A DNA stretch of 8,464 nt from Anaerolineae bacterium (lineage in GTDB: Bacteria > Chloroflexota > Anaerolineae > 4572-78 > NAK82). A model generated the notes under the pieces. That model had not been told where the DNA came from. It did not search any database and saw nothing but the letters and a program-made list of their open reading frames with translations. Numbering within the stretch: the first letter of the stretch is position 1; the number at the start of each line of letters is the position of its first letter. Of this stretch, positions 1 through 5,578 are shown in pieces. Location of the stretch: contig JAUVPY010000085.1 of assembly GCA_030598425.1 (NCBI GenBank), positions 1-8,464 on the forward strand, read 5' to 3'. The position numbers and the translations under genes are program-made.

Positions 1-2
1 GG

Positions 3-344
3 CCACGTAAAAAGACGATCAATGTGCAAAAAGTGAGCGGGGGCGAGGCCGAGCTGACGAACTATACGATTGCCAGCCGTCTCGAATAAAATATTTATCA
101 GCTTGCGGATGTCATCAAGGTGAAGCCGACAATTGGCTCTGGGCGCAAAGGGGTGATAGTGGATCTGGAGTTAGAAACCAGCCCCGAAATCGAAGTCCCA
201 ATGAAGACGGAAGAGGTTCAGGAGCTGACCAAAGACATCATCGAAAATCGTATGGGGCTGAAACTCGACACGGTGCGGGTGGTAATCCAGCATGCCCCTT
301 ATCCCAAAGGGACAGCCCTGCAAAGTAGCACAATTGTGGAGTAG
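3..344 (+). pseudogene. AmaP/Asp23-like alkaline-shock family protein, 3' part, interrupted by an in-frame stop
   Basis: The frame is open from the left edge and reads through an Asp23/AmaP-like C-terminal region, but a TAA stop lies at 87-89. Upstream of the stop the frame reads RKKTINVQKVSGGEAEL and then TIASRLE. Downstream it continues without a shift as NIYQLADVIKVKPTIG, then VDLELETSP and VPMKTEEVQ, ending with the VRVVIQHAPY segment before TAG at 342-344. Both halves look like one domain: a basic linker, a helix containing the stop, then the strand-helix-strand typical of Asp23-related domains. A Tyr codon (TAT/TAC) would fit the stop position, so one base change explains the break. The GTG at 120 would give a 74-residue product, but AAGG abuts it with no spacing for a ribosome binding site. 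AmaP-type proteins are membrane anchors for Asp23 in Gram-positive bacteria; the N-terminal membrane segments would lie off-window. It may be a true pseudogene, a sequencing error, or a downstream fragment that is still translated. Confidence 0.55.
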
Positions 345-357
345 CGAAGCAATAGCC

Positions 358-933
358 TCATTGTGGTTCGCGGCGTGTCCCCGCCAGTTGTAGCTCGCCC
401 TCCAAAATCTCCAGCGCCGTGATTTCCAGGTCGAGCTGCATCTCCTCCAGGGTCTCGTTGATCGACTCGGAGGCGGATTCCAACACCTGGCGAGGGAAGG
501 GAAACGGTCCCATCTGCGCTCTTTCAACTTCTACCTCTATTTGACCGTCGTTCACCACGGCGGTGGTGACAATTAGCGATTGGAACTTGAACGGCCAAAA
601 CGGGCTGAAGGTACCTGTCATATAGACGCTGCCGGCTGTGAACCAAACTTGAGGATCAGATAGAGGAACACTACCGGTGTCCTGGAGGGTGAGCGCCACC
701 AGTGCGGTGATCTCTTCGTTAGTGACAAACAGCCGAAACTCTTCGCCTGTGCTCGCTTCTTGCATTTCACGATTGAAGTTCTCTTTTAATCGGTCGGCTG
801 CCTCTTGCGAGATGGGGATTTGACCGCCAGGTGGAGAAGGTATGTCGCCGGGATTTCCAGGGGCACACGCCAGGCTGGCCACGATGATGGACAGACTTAC
901 AACAGAGAGAGCGGTTCGTCTCCGCTGGGCAAC
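358..933 (-). CDS. Putative lipoprotein, LmeA/DUF2993-like fold suspected, with apparent GTT start
   Basis: The product of about 191 residues begins AQRRRTALSVV after the first residue, a basic n-region followed by a hydrophobic stretch (about residues 8-22) and Cys23 in the context VASLAC. This is a lipoprotein-type signal peptide, though Ser at -3 is not the preferred Leu. The mature part has a Pro/Gly spacer, a helix (about 40-60) and then strand-rich segments such as FRLFVTNEEITALVAL, DPQVWFTAGSVYMTG and DGQIEVEVERAQMG, closing with a helix and a last strand. The order 'helix, FxVTxEE, strands, closing helix' recalls LmeA/DUF2993-type lipid-binding proteins, but I cannot confirm the family. 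The frame is open up to an ATG at 1035, but that ATG lies upstream of the transcription start predicted from the promoter at 1035-1007. A Shine-Dalgarno AAGGAG (945-940) sits six bases before GTT at 933. No ATG, GTG or TTG in frame nearby fits better. The gene is convergent with the AmaP-like fragment and divergent from scpB. Confidence 0.7.
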   Translation of the reverse strand, partial: VAQRRRTALSVVSLSIIVASLACAPGNPGDIPSPPGGQIPISQEAADRLKENFNREMQEASTGEEFRLFVTNEEITALVALTLQDTGSVPLSDPQVWFTAGSVYMTGTFSPFWPFKFQSLIVTTAVVNDGQIEVEVERAQMGPFPFPRQVLESASESINETLEEMQLDLEITALEILEGELQLAGTRREPQ

Positions 934-939
934 GGCTTT

Positions 940-945
940 CTCCTT
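940..945 (-). promoter_or_regulatory. Ribosome binding site of the lipoprotein gene
   Basis: AAGGAG on the minus strand, six bases before the GTT codon at 933. This perfect site at ideal spacing is the reason for choosing 933 over the upstream ATG at 1035. Confidence 0.65.
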
Positions 946-990
946 TCTCCACCTTTTGGAGCTGGGGATGTGTAAGCAATTGGATGGATC

Positions 991-1002
991 GCCCAAGTGG
1001 GC
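991..1002. repeat. 12-base inverted repeat at the predicted lipoprotein transcription start
   Basis: GCCCAAGTGGGC has perfect five-base arms, GCCCA and TGGGC, around a two-base centre. It covers the position (about 1000) where minus-strand transcription should start from the promoter at 1035-1007. Its place suggests a possible operator or a 5' mRNA hairpin; no regulator is encoded next to it. With arms this short it could also be chance. Confidence 0.3.
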
Positions 1003-1006
1003 AACC

Positions 1007-1035
1007 ATTATAACACTGAACGAGATAGATGACAA
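1007..1035 (-). promoter_or_regulatory. Sigma-70-type promoter of the lipoprotein gene
   Basis: On the minus strand TTGTCA (1035-1030, five of six matches to TTGACA) is followed by a 17-base spacer and TATAAT (1012-1007, perfect). The predicted start is near 1000, leaving a leader of roughly 65 bases before the gene. The -35 box overlaps the scpB start codon (1029-1031), so the two genes share a very compact divergent control region. Confidence 0.75.
1009..1014 (+). promoter_or_regulatory. Possible scpB -10 element overlapping the divergent promoter
   Basis: TATAAC on the plus strand (five of six to TATAAT) overlaps the minus-strand TATAAT by four bases, as the ATTATAAC block is nearly symmetric. 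It would place a start near 1021, eight bases before the scpB ATG. No convincing -35 lies 16-18 bases upstream, so this is tentative. Overlapping symmetric -10 boxes are a known cause of divergent bacterial transcription. Confidence 0.3.
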
Positions 1036-1640
1036 CAGGATACAGTGACTCAGAGCCGCTCACCCTGACGGCAATCGTCGAAAGTCTACTATTTGTAGCC
1101 GATGCTCCCGTGCCGGTAAGCCAGCTTGCCGAAGCGGCGGAGTGCGAGCCACGAGACATCGAAAAAACGCTGCAATCACTGGCCGAAGACTACGCCACGC
1201 GTGGTGTGCGGCTGCAACGCAAAGGCAACCGCGTACAACTCGTCAGCGCCCCCCAGGCAGCGCCTTACATAGAACGCTTCCTGGGCCTTTCGCTTTCTGG
1301 CAGACTATCGGCGGCTGCAATAGAGACCCTGGCCATCATAGCTTACAAGCAGCCCGTCATTCGGCCACAGATTGAGGCGATTCGCGGAGTCAGCAGCGAC
1401 GGGGTCCTGCGTACGCTGATGAGCAAGGGACTCATTGAAGAGGTGGGACGCCTGGAGACCGTCGGACACCCGGTCCTATTCGCCACCACCTTTGAGTTCC
1501 TCCAGTACTTTGGACTTGACTCCTTGGACGCACTGCCCCCTTTGGAAATCGAGGAGGATGACCACCCAATCGAGACGGAAGCCGAGGCGGCGGACGGTCA
1601 TCAGTCACCAGATTCCGCCCCCCCGCCTGAATCAGAATGA
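1029..1640 (+). CDS. scpB: Segregation and condensation protein B
   Basis: ScpB is the kleisin-associated winged-helix subunit of the SMC-ScpA-ScpB condensin complex, which compacts and segregates the chromosome. The 203-residue product has the first winged helix at about 12-85 and the second at about 94-165. It carries the family core LSAAAIETLAIIAYKQPV (93-110), then RPQIEAIRGV and SSDGVLRTLMSKGLIEEVGR (122-141), and TVGHPVLFATT followed by EFLQYFGL. The C-terminal 30 residues are an acidic, Pro-rich tail that varies in the family. ATG at 1029 gives a normal N-terminus; there is no clear ribosome binding site, and the leader may be very short. scpA, the usual upstream neighbour, is absent here. 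Downstream order (rluB, cmk, plsC) matches the common scpB neighbourhood, with two extra genes inserted. Confidence 0.96.
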   Translation: MTTGYSDSEPLTLTAIVESLLFVADAPVPVSQLAEAAECEPRDIEKTLQSLAEDYATRGVRLQRKGNRVQLVSAPQAAPYIERFLGLSLSGRLSAAAIETLAIIAYKQPVIRPQIEAIRGVSSDGVLRTLMSKGLIEEVGRLETVGHPVLFATTFEFLQYFGLDSLDALPPLEIEEDDHPIETEAEAADGHQSPDSAPPPESE

Positions 1641-1710
1641 AACGATGATGCGTAACGGCCCGTGGTCGCCATCCCATTTGGAGCTACTTACACACGCCTG
1701 GATAGTCGTT

Positions 1711-1717
1711 AAGGAGG
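1711..1717 (+). promoter_or_regulatory. Strong ribosome binding site for the HHH membrane protein
   Basis: AAGGAGG with seven bases to the ATG at 1725. It is stronger than the site of any other gene in the train except the aldo/keto reductase, so this gene is probably well translated independently of scpB, which ends 84 bases upstream of its start. Confidence 0.8.
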
Positions 1718-1724
1718 AGCTACT

Positions 1725-2324
1725 ATGACAGTCATTCTCGGATTAGCACTGATAGCCTTGGGGCTGGTTATTGGTTTCATCGTCACTTGGGCTTTCAACA
1801 TAGGTGCTACGACAGGCCTCTTCGTCGGCGTCCTCCTGGTCGTCGCCGGAGCTGTCATCGGCTTCGTCGTCGAGTGGCTTATTGACGAGGCATACCGCAA
1901 GAACCGAGAGTTGCGGCGACAAATGGGTGGACGGACAGATGTCAGGTTGGCGCCTGATACCGGCGGTGAGGGCGAGGGAAGCCACGACATGGCCTCGCAG
2001 ACTCTAGCCGACTTCCTGCGACAGCGCGACGAAGAGTTGCGTGAACTGCGCGAGCAGATTGAGGCGTCCGATGGCAGATTAGATGCCCTCCAGGGTGAGT
2101 TCGACGTCTACCAACGGACGCACCCGGATGACCTGACGGTCATCAAGGGCATCGGCTCGGTCTACCAGTGGAAGCTACGCGACGCCGGGGTTAGCACTCT
2201 TAAACAACTGTCCACAGCCGATCCTGATCAGCTACGGCGCATGCTGGATGTCAAGAACTGGCAGCGTGTCGACGTCGAATCCTGGATCGAACAAGCCCGC
2301 GACTGGGCGCAACGGGAGCAATAG
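1725..2324 (+). CDS. Two-TM membrane protein with coiled coil and C-terminal helix-hairpin-helix domain
   Basis: The 199-residue product has two hydrophobic helices (about 2-23 and 29-51) with a short turn, giving a hairpin in the membrane. A basic stretch after the second helix (YRKNRELRRQ, 57-66) predicts a cytoplasmic C-terminus. A Gly/Glu-rich linker (68-88) is followed by a charged coiled coil (about 92-132). A helix-hairpin-helix module then begins DDLTVIKGIGSVYQWKLRDAG (residues 135-155) and ends near SWIEQARDW. HHH modules of this 'IKGIG…AG(I/V)xT' type bind DNA non-specifically in many proteins, but they also occur as structural appendages, so DNA binding is not proven. The start has a strong AAGGAGG. 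The stop TAG shares one base with the next gene's GTG. Lying between scpB and the LPVTG gene, it could tether DNA or a partner to the membrane; that is inference. Confidence 0.85.
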   Translation: MTVILGLALIALGLVIGFIVTWAFNIGATTGLFVGVLLVVAGAVIGFVVEWLIDEAYRKNRELRRQMGGRTDVRLAPDTGGEGEGSHDMASQTLADFLRQRDEELRELREQIEASDGRLDALQGEFDVYQRTHPDDLTVIKGIGSVYQWKLRDAGVSTLKQLSTADPDQLRRMLDVKNWQRVDVESWIEQARDWAQREQ

Positions 2325-3424
2325 TGGCTGGATGGGACCCGCTTGAAGAGGAGATCAAAAAGAAAAAGCGCCGAGTCCTCATTGTGTTGTTTTCCATCCT
2401 GGCACTGGGGACAGCAGTATATTCTCGGTTACCAGAACCGACTGCTCCCTCACCGACAGCAGTGGCCCGAACTACCGCCACCCTGACACCGGCACCGCCC
2501 CTTGAGACAAGCCCCACCGGTCAAGCCACCGCCCAAAAAATCAGTAGCCCAACGCCGGTCTCCACAGAGGAGATACCCCGCGGAACTGATGACGGCACGT
2601 CCAGAGCACAACCCGCCGAAGAGGAAGGTGATGTGACACCGGAAACAACCATCGCAATTGATTCCGAGGGCGCACCCGGTGGCGTGGGCGGCGGGACACC
2701 TGGTGTCGCGGGTTCGACGCCTACCGCGACTGGTGCCGTCGACGCACCCAGTGATGCTGGGAGAGGGACGCCTGGCACACCGCCTGGTGAAGGGATTGGC
2801 AGTGGAACGCCGGGTGTCGTGGGCACTGATACGGCCGCGCCCGGTGTTGAGGGCGCACCTTCTGGCGTTGGCGGTGGTACGCCCGGCACACCACCCGGCG
2901 AAGGGGTTGGTGCTGCCGCCACAGCGACCGCGATGGCCGTTGCCGAGGGCACACCCACCGCGGTTAGCGGCGGCACCCCTGGTACACCACCCAGCGAAGG
3001 GGCTGGTGCTGCCGGTACAGCGACCGCGATGGCCGTTGCCGAAGGCACACCCGCCGACGTTGGCACTGGGACACCAGGTGCGCCACCTGACGAAGAAACC
3101 GGTTTTGGAACGCCTGGCGCTGCCGGTACTGCGCCTGCGATGACCATTGCCGAGGGCACACCCACCGATGTTGCCGCTACATCCACTGCGGTGACCGACG
3201 GCGAAATCAGAGGTACCCCCGGTACGACCCCTACGACGATTGACGCCACGCCTACCGATTCAGCGCTGACCACACCCACGACGAAGCTCCCCAGCGAACT
3301 GCCTGTCACTGGAGGAAACGCCGGTCTCGGAACCGGCTGGCTGGCTTTTGGGCTGGTGGTCCTGCTGGTGGCGGCAGGTGTTGCCGCGCTGCATAAAGGG
3401 GCGTCAGAGCAAGGGCTTCGGTGA
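2324..3424 (+). CDS. LPVTG-anchored low-complexity surface protein with GTPG repeats
   Basis: The 366-residue product starts with a charged segment ending KKKKRR (12-17), then a hydrophobic helix (about 18-32) that can act as signal peptide or signal anchor; only a weak ALG-type cleavage site is visible. Residues 35-325 are almost entirely Thr, Pro, Gly, Ala, Ser and acidic residues, with no Cys, and should be an extended stalk, a likely O-glycosylation target. Four imperfect GTPG-headed repeats lie at 148-285. The C-terminus is a full sortase signal: LPVTG at 326-330, a hydrophobic helix (about 339-356) and a short tail with Lys and Arg. The gene starts at GTG 2324, overlapping the upstream stop by one base, with GGGAG before it. 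Its TGA overlaps the rluB ATG, so translation is probably coupled on both sides. No sortase is encoded in the window. The specific role is unknown. Confidence 0.85.
   Translation: MAGWDPLEEEIKKKKRRVLIVLFSILALGTAVYSRLPEPTAPSPTAVARTTATLTPAPPLETSPTGQATAQKISSPTPVSTEEIPRGTDDGTSRAQPAEEEGDVTPETTIAIDSEGAPGGVGGGTPGVAGSTPTATGAVDAPSDAGRGTPGTPPGEGIGSGTPGVVGTDTAAPGVEGAPSGVGGGTPGTPPGEGVGAAATATAMAVAEGTPTAVSGGTPGTPPSEGAGAAGTATAMAVAEGTPADVGTGTPGAPPDEETGFGTPGAAGTAPAMTIAEGTPTDVAATSTAVTDGEIRGTPGTTPTTIDATPTDSALTTPTTKLPSELPVTGGNAGLGTGWLAFGLVVLLVAAGVAALHKGASEQGLR
2765..3178 (+). repeat. Tandem in-gene repeats coding the GTPG(T/A)PP stalk units
   Basis: Four units start at 2765 (37 codons), 2876 (32), 2972 (32) and 3068 (37), each headed GTPGTPP or GTPGAPP and ending in variants of AEGTPTDV. 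The second and third units are the closest: by hand about 80 of 96 bases match, including an identical 26-base block at 2921-2946 and 3017-3042. The pattern implies duplication within the gene, and copy number could vary between strains. Confidence 0.8.
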
Positions 3425-4179
3425 TGTCACAAGGGGGCGAGCGGCTGCAAAAGGTGCTGGCTCGCGCTGGCTTTGGCTCCCGCCGAGGCTGCGAGGACCT
3501 GATCCGCCAGGGGCGGGTTTTTGTCAACGGGCGGGTAGCTGAACTGGGCCAGCGGGCTGACCCGGAACGGGATCAGATCACGGTGGATGGACGGTCGGTG
3601 CAGGCGCCCCGCTCGTTCATTTACATCGCCCTCTACAAACCCCAGGGGGTTCTCTCCGCCGAGCGGGACGACTCAGGCCGTTTTCGCACGGTGCGCGACC
3701 TGGTATCGCTTCCAGGCCGCCTCTACCCGGTGGGTCGTTTGGACTTGCGCAGCGAAGGGCTGATCCTACTCACCAACGACGGCGAGCTGGCCAACCTACT
3801 CACGCATCCACGTTATGAACACCCCAAGGAATACCGCGTTGACGTAGAAGGCCATCCGGCGAATAAGAGACTCGAGCGATGGCGACAGGGCGTCTATTTG
3901 GACGACGGACGAACTGCACCGGCCGAAATCTCCGTTTTCAGCCGCAAGAAGGACCACACCCAATTGCGTGTCGTGTTGCGGGAGGGCCGTAAGCGGCAGA
4001 TCAGGCGCGTGGCAACCAAGCTTGGGCACCCAGTTCGCAGGTTGGTCCGGGTGCGTATCGGTCCTATCCACTTGGGAGATCTGAACCCAGGGCAATGGCG
4101 ACCATTAGATGACCGAGAGGTCGCGCAACTCCAGGGCCTCAAACGCCAAAGGAACAAATCCGCAACACGCAAGAGGTAA
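3424..4179 (+). CDS. rluB: Ribosomal large subunit pseudouridine synthase B (RsuA/RluB family)
   Basis: Members of this family isomerise a specific uridine in rRNA; RluB acts on 23S rRNA U2605 (E. coli numbering), RsuA on 16S. The 251-residue product has an N-terminal S4 RNA-binding domain (about 5-60, with QKVLARAGFGSRRGCEDLI and GRVFVNG). The catalytic domain carries the signature GRLDLRSEGLILLTNDG, whose Asp (residue 107) is the catalytic nucleophile of the family. Later motifs include KEYRVDVEG and LREGRKRQIRRVATKLGHPV, the conserved substrate-binding end. A basic tail closes the protein. ATG at 3424 is chosen because it overlaps the upstream TGA (TGATG) with AGGG eight bases ahead; GTG at 3421 is an alternative adding one residue. 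The cmk neighbour supports RluB over RsuA. Confidence 0.93.
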   Translation: MSQGGERLQKVLARAGFGSRRGCEDLIRQGRVFVNGRVAELGQRADPERDQITVDGRSVQAPRSFIYIALYKPQGVLSAERDDSGRFRTVRDLVSLPGRLYPVGRLDLRSEGLILLTNDGELANLLTHPRYEHPKEYRVDVEGHPANKRLERWRQGVYLDDGRTAPAEISVFSRKKDHTQLRVVLREGRKRQIRRVATKLGHPVRRLVRVRIGPIHLGDLNPGQWRPLDDREVAQLQGLKRQRNKSATRKR

Positions 4180-4183
4180 TTCA

Positions 4184-4879
4184 TTGAACCGACCATCTGT
4201 AATTGCAATTGATGGCGCAGCAGCGTCGGGCAAGAGCACAATAGGAAGCAAGCTTGCCCGGCAGCTAGGTTATACGTACTTTGACACGGGTGTTATGTAT
4301 CGGGCGGTGACCTGGGCCGCTCTTCAGGGGGGAGTATCGATTGAGGATGAGGCGGAGGTGACGGAATTAGCCGAATCGCTGGTGATCGGGGTGACACCGC
4401 CTACCCAGGGCGACGGGCGGCAATACACGGTTTACGCCGACGGACAGGACGTGACATGGGCCATTCGTCAGCCGGAGGTGGATGCCGCCGTGTCCCCAGT
4501 TGCGGCCTATCGCGGCGTGCGGCGGGCGCTCACCCAACAGCAGCGACAAATTGCGGCCAATGGCCGCATGGTGATGGTGGGACGCGACATCGGCACAGTC
4601 GTGGTGCCTGACGCTGATCTGAAGCTCTACATCCAAGCCTCGGTCGAAGAACGGGCACGCCGCCGCTACCAGGAACGCCAGGCCCGGGGCGAGAGCGTAA
4701 CCTACGAGGAGATATTAACCTCGATGCGTCAGCGTGACCAGATCGACAGCCATCGGGACTACGCTCCGCTCCGCCGGGCCGACGACGCCATCATCATTGA
4801 CACCGATGGATTGGATATTAATGAGGTGATGGATCGCATCGAACGTTTGCTGGGTGATTTTGAACCTGCCAGTTCTTAA
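4184..4879 (+). CDS. cmk: Cytidylate kinase
   Basis: Cmk phosphorylates CMP and dCMP with ATP, feeding CTP/dCTP pools and recycling CMP released in phospholipid synthesis. The 231-residue product has the P-loop IDGAAASGKST (9-19), the NMP-binding segment YFDTGVMYRA (32-41), SPVAAYRGVR (104-113), GRDIGTVVVPDADLKLYI (from 133), the lid region EERARRRYQERQ and the end motif RDQIDSHRDYAPL then IIIDTDGL. I choose TTG at 4184 as the start: AGAGG (4172-4176) is seven bases upstream, it lies four bases after the rluB stop, and it gives the usual family length. The upstream in-frame ATG at 4109 would add 25 residues with no homology-like character and lies within rluB. Confidence 0.93.
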   Translation: MNRPSVIAIDGAAASGKSTIGSKLARQLGYTYFDTGVMYRAVTWAALQGGVSIEDEAEVTELAESLVIGVTPPTQGDGRQYTVYADGQDVTWAIRQPEVDAAVSPVAAYRGVRRALTQQQRQIAANGRMVMVGRDIGTVVVPDADLKLYIQASVEERARRRYQERQARGESVTYEEILTSMRQRDQIDSHRDYAPLRRADDAIIIDTDGLDINEVMDRIERLLGDFEPASS

Positions 4880-4890
4880 GAACCTGTCAG
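4862..4890. repeat. Palindrome and short direct repeat at the end of cmk
   Basis: GAACCTGCCAG (4862-4872) recurs as GAACCTGTCAG (4880-4890), and between and across them GTTCTTAAGAAC (4872-4883) is a perfect 12-base palindrome containing the cmk TAA. With no loop it is a poor RNA hairpin and no T-run follows, so it is not a terminator. It may be a protein-binding site or chance. Confidence 0.25.
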
Positions 4891-4912
4891 GCCTTGGCAA
4901 AAAGGACGAGAA

Positions 4913-5578
4913 ATGCGACGGAAGCTAATAAACGCTTTGCTGCACGTGCTGTATTTCTTGTTGCTCAAACTTGAGGTTTCTGGAAGAGAGCATGTGCCGC
5001 CAACGGGACCTCTCATTCTGATGATCAATCACATTGATGCCTTAGACCCATTCATCGTCGTCGGTATCTTCCCCAGACCAGTGACAGCTATGGCCAAGAT
5101 CGAGGTGTTTGATATTCCCTTAATCGGCTTTCTAACGCAAGCCTACGGCGCGATTCCGATTCAGCGTGGTCAGGTTGACACACGTGCCCTGCGTCAGTCA
5201 CTACAAGTGCTCCAGGAGGGTGGGGCGCTGTTGATGGCACCTGAGGGCACTCGCAGCCCAACCTACGGTCTGCAACAAGGTAAAGAGGGGATGGCCTTCA
5301 TCGCTGCTCGCACCGATGCGTCAATCATCCCGGTGGGCATCACCGGCACCCAGGATTCGGGCCGCTACTGGCGACGCGTGCGCCGTGTGCCCGTCCGCAT
5401 TTCTATTGGCAAGCCATTCCGACTGAACCCCGGCGCTGAGCCGCTGCGCCGCCCATTGCTCCGAACCATGACCGATGAAGCAATGTACCAATTGGCGGGC
5501 ACGCTGCCACCCCAGTATCGCGGCATCTATGGGGATCTTGATGCGGCATCTACAGGAAAGGTCAATGAACATCCGTAA
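4913..5578 (+). CDS. plsC: 1-acyl-sn-glycerol-3-phosphate acyltransferase (PlsC family)
   Basis: PlsC transfers an acyl chain to lysophosphatidic acid to make phosphatidic acid at the membrane. The 221-residue product has an N-terminal hydrophobic segment (about 6-20) and the four acyltransferase motifs in order: NHIDALD (39-45, the catalytic HX4D with His40 and Asp45), GAIPIQRG (79-86), APEGTRS (109-115) and IIPVGITGT (138-146). The usual Ser in NHxSxxD is Asp42 here, which does not affect the catalytic pair. ATG at 4913 has AAAGGA (4901-4906) six bases before it. It lies 33 bases after cmk and its 3' end overlaps the DUF47 gene by 14 bases, so the three are probably one transcript. Other lysophospholipid acyltransferases share these motifs, so exact substrate is inferred. 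Confidence 0.88.
   Translation: MRRKLINALLHVLYFLLLKLEVSGREHVPPTGPLILMINHIDALDPFIVVGIFPRPVTAMAKIEVFDIPLIGFLTQAYGAIPIQRGQVDTRALRQSLQVLQEGGALLMAPEGTRSPTYGLQQGKEGMAFIAARTDASIIPVGITGTQDSGRYWRRVRRVPVRISIGKPFRLNPGAEPLRRPLLRTMTDEAMYQLAGTLPPQYRGIYGDLDAASTGKVNEHP

Noticed and set aside
171..527. 118-codon minus-strand frame spanning the AmaP-like and lipoprotein 3' ends
   Set aside because: It is antisense to one gene and out of frame with the other. The Trp/Arg-rich composition is typical of a shadow frame.
934..1035. 34-residue N-terminal extension of the lipoprotein from ATG 1035
   Set aside because: The extension overlaps the promoter boxes and lies before the predicted transcription start. It would also bury the signal peptide.
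1678..1706. Promoter before the HHH protein gene (TTGGAG-17-GATAGT)
   Set aside because: Both boxes are poor, and the implied start at about 1713 would fall inside the ribosome binding site.
2521..3309. 262-codon open frame on the minus strand inside the LPVTG gene
   Set aside because: Its Val/Pro/Gly/Ala-rich product is the mirror of the repetitive GC-rich coding DNA. It has no start signals or domain, and the plus-strand gene has a signal helix, LPVTG end and coupled neighbours.
4109..4183. 25-residue N-terminal extension of Cmk from ATG 4109
   Set aside because: It lies inside rluB, has no ribosome binding site and precedes the normal Cmk N-terminus. TTG 4184 has a good site at seven bases.
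5475..5564. Longer DUF47 start at ATG 5475
   Set aside because: The added 30 residues are an out-of-frame read of plsC. ATG 5565 has a ribosome binding site and the family N-terminus.
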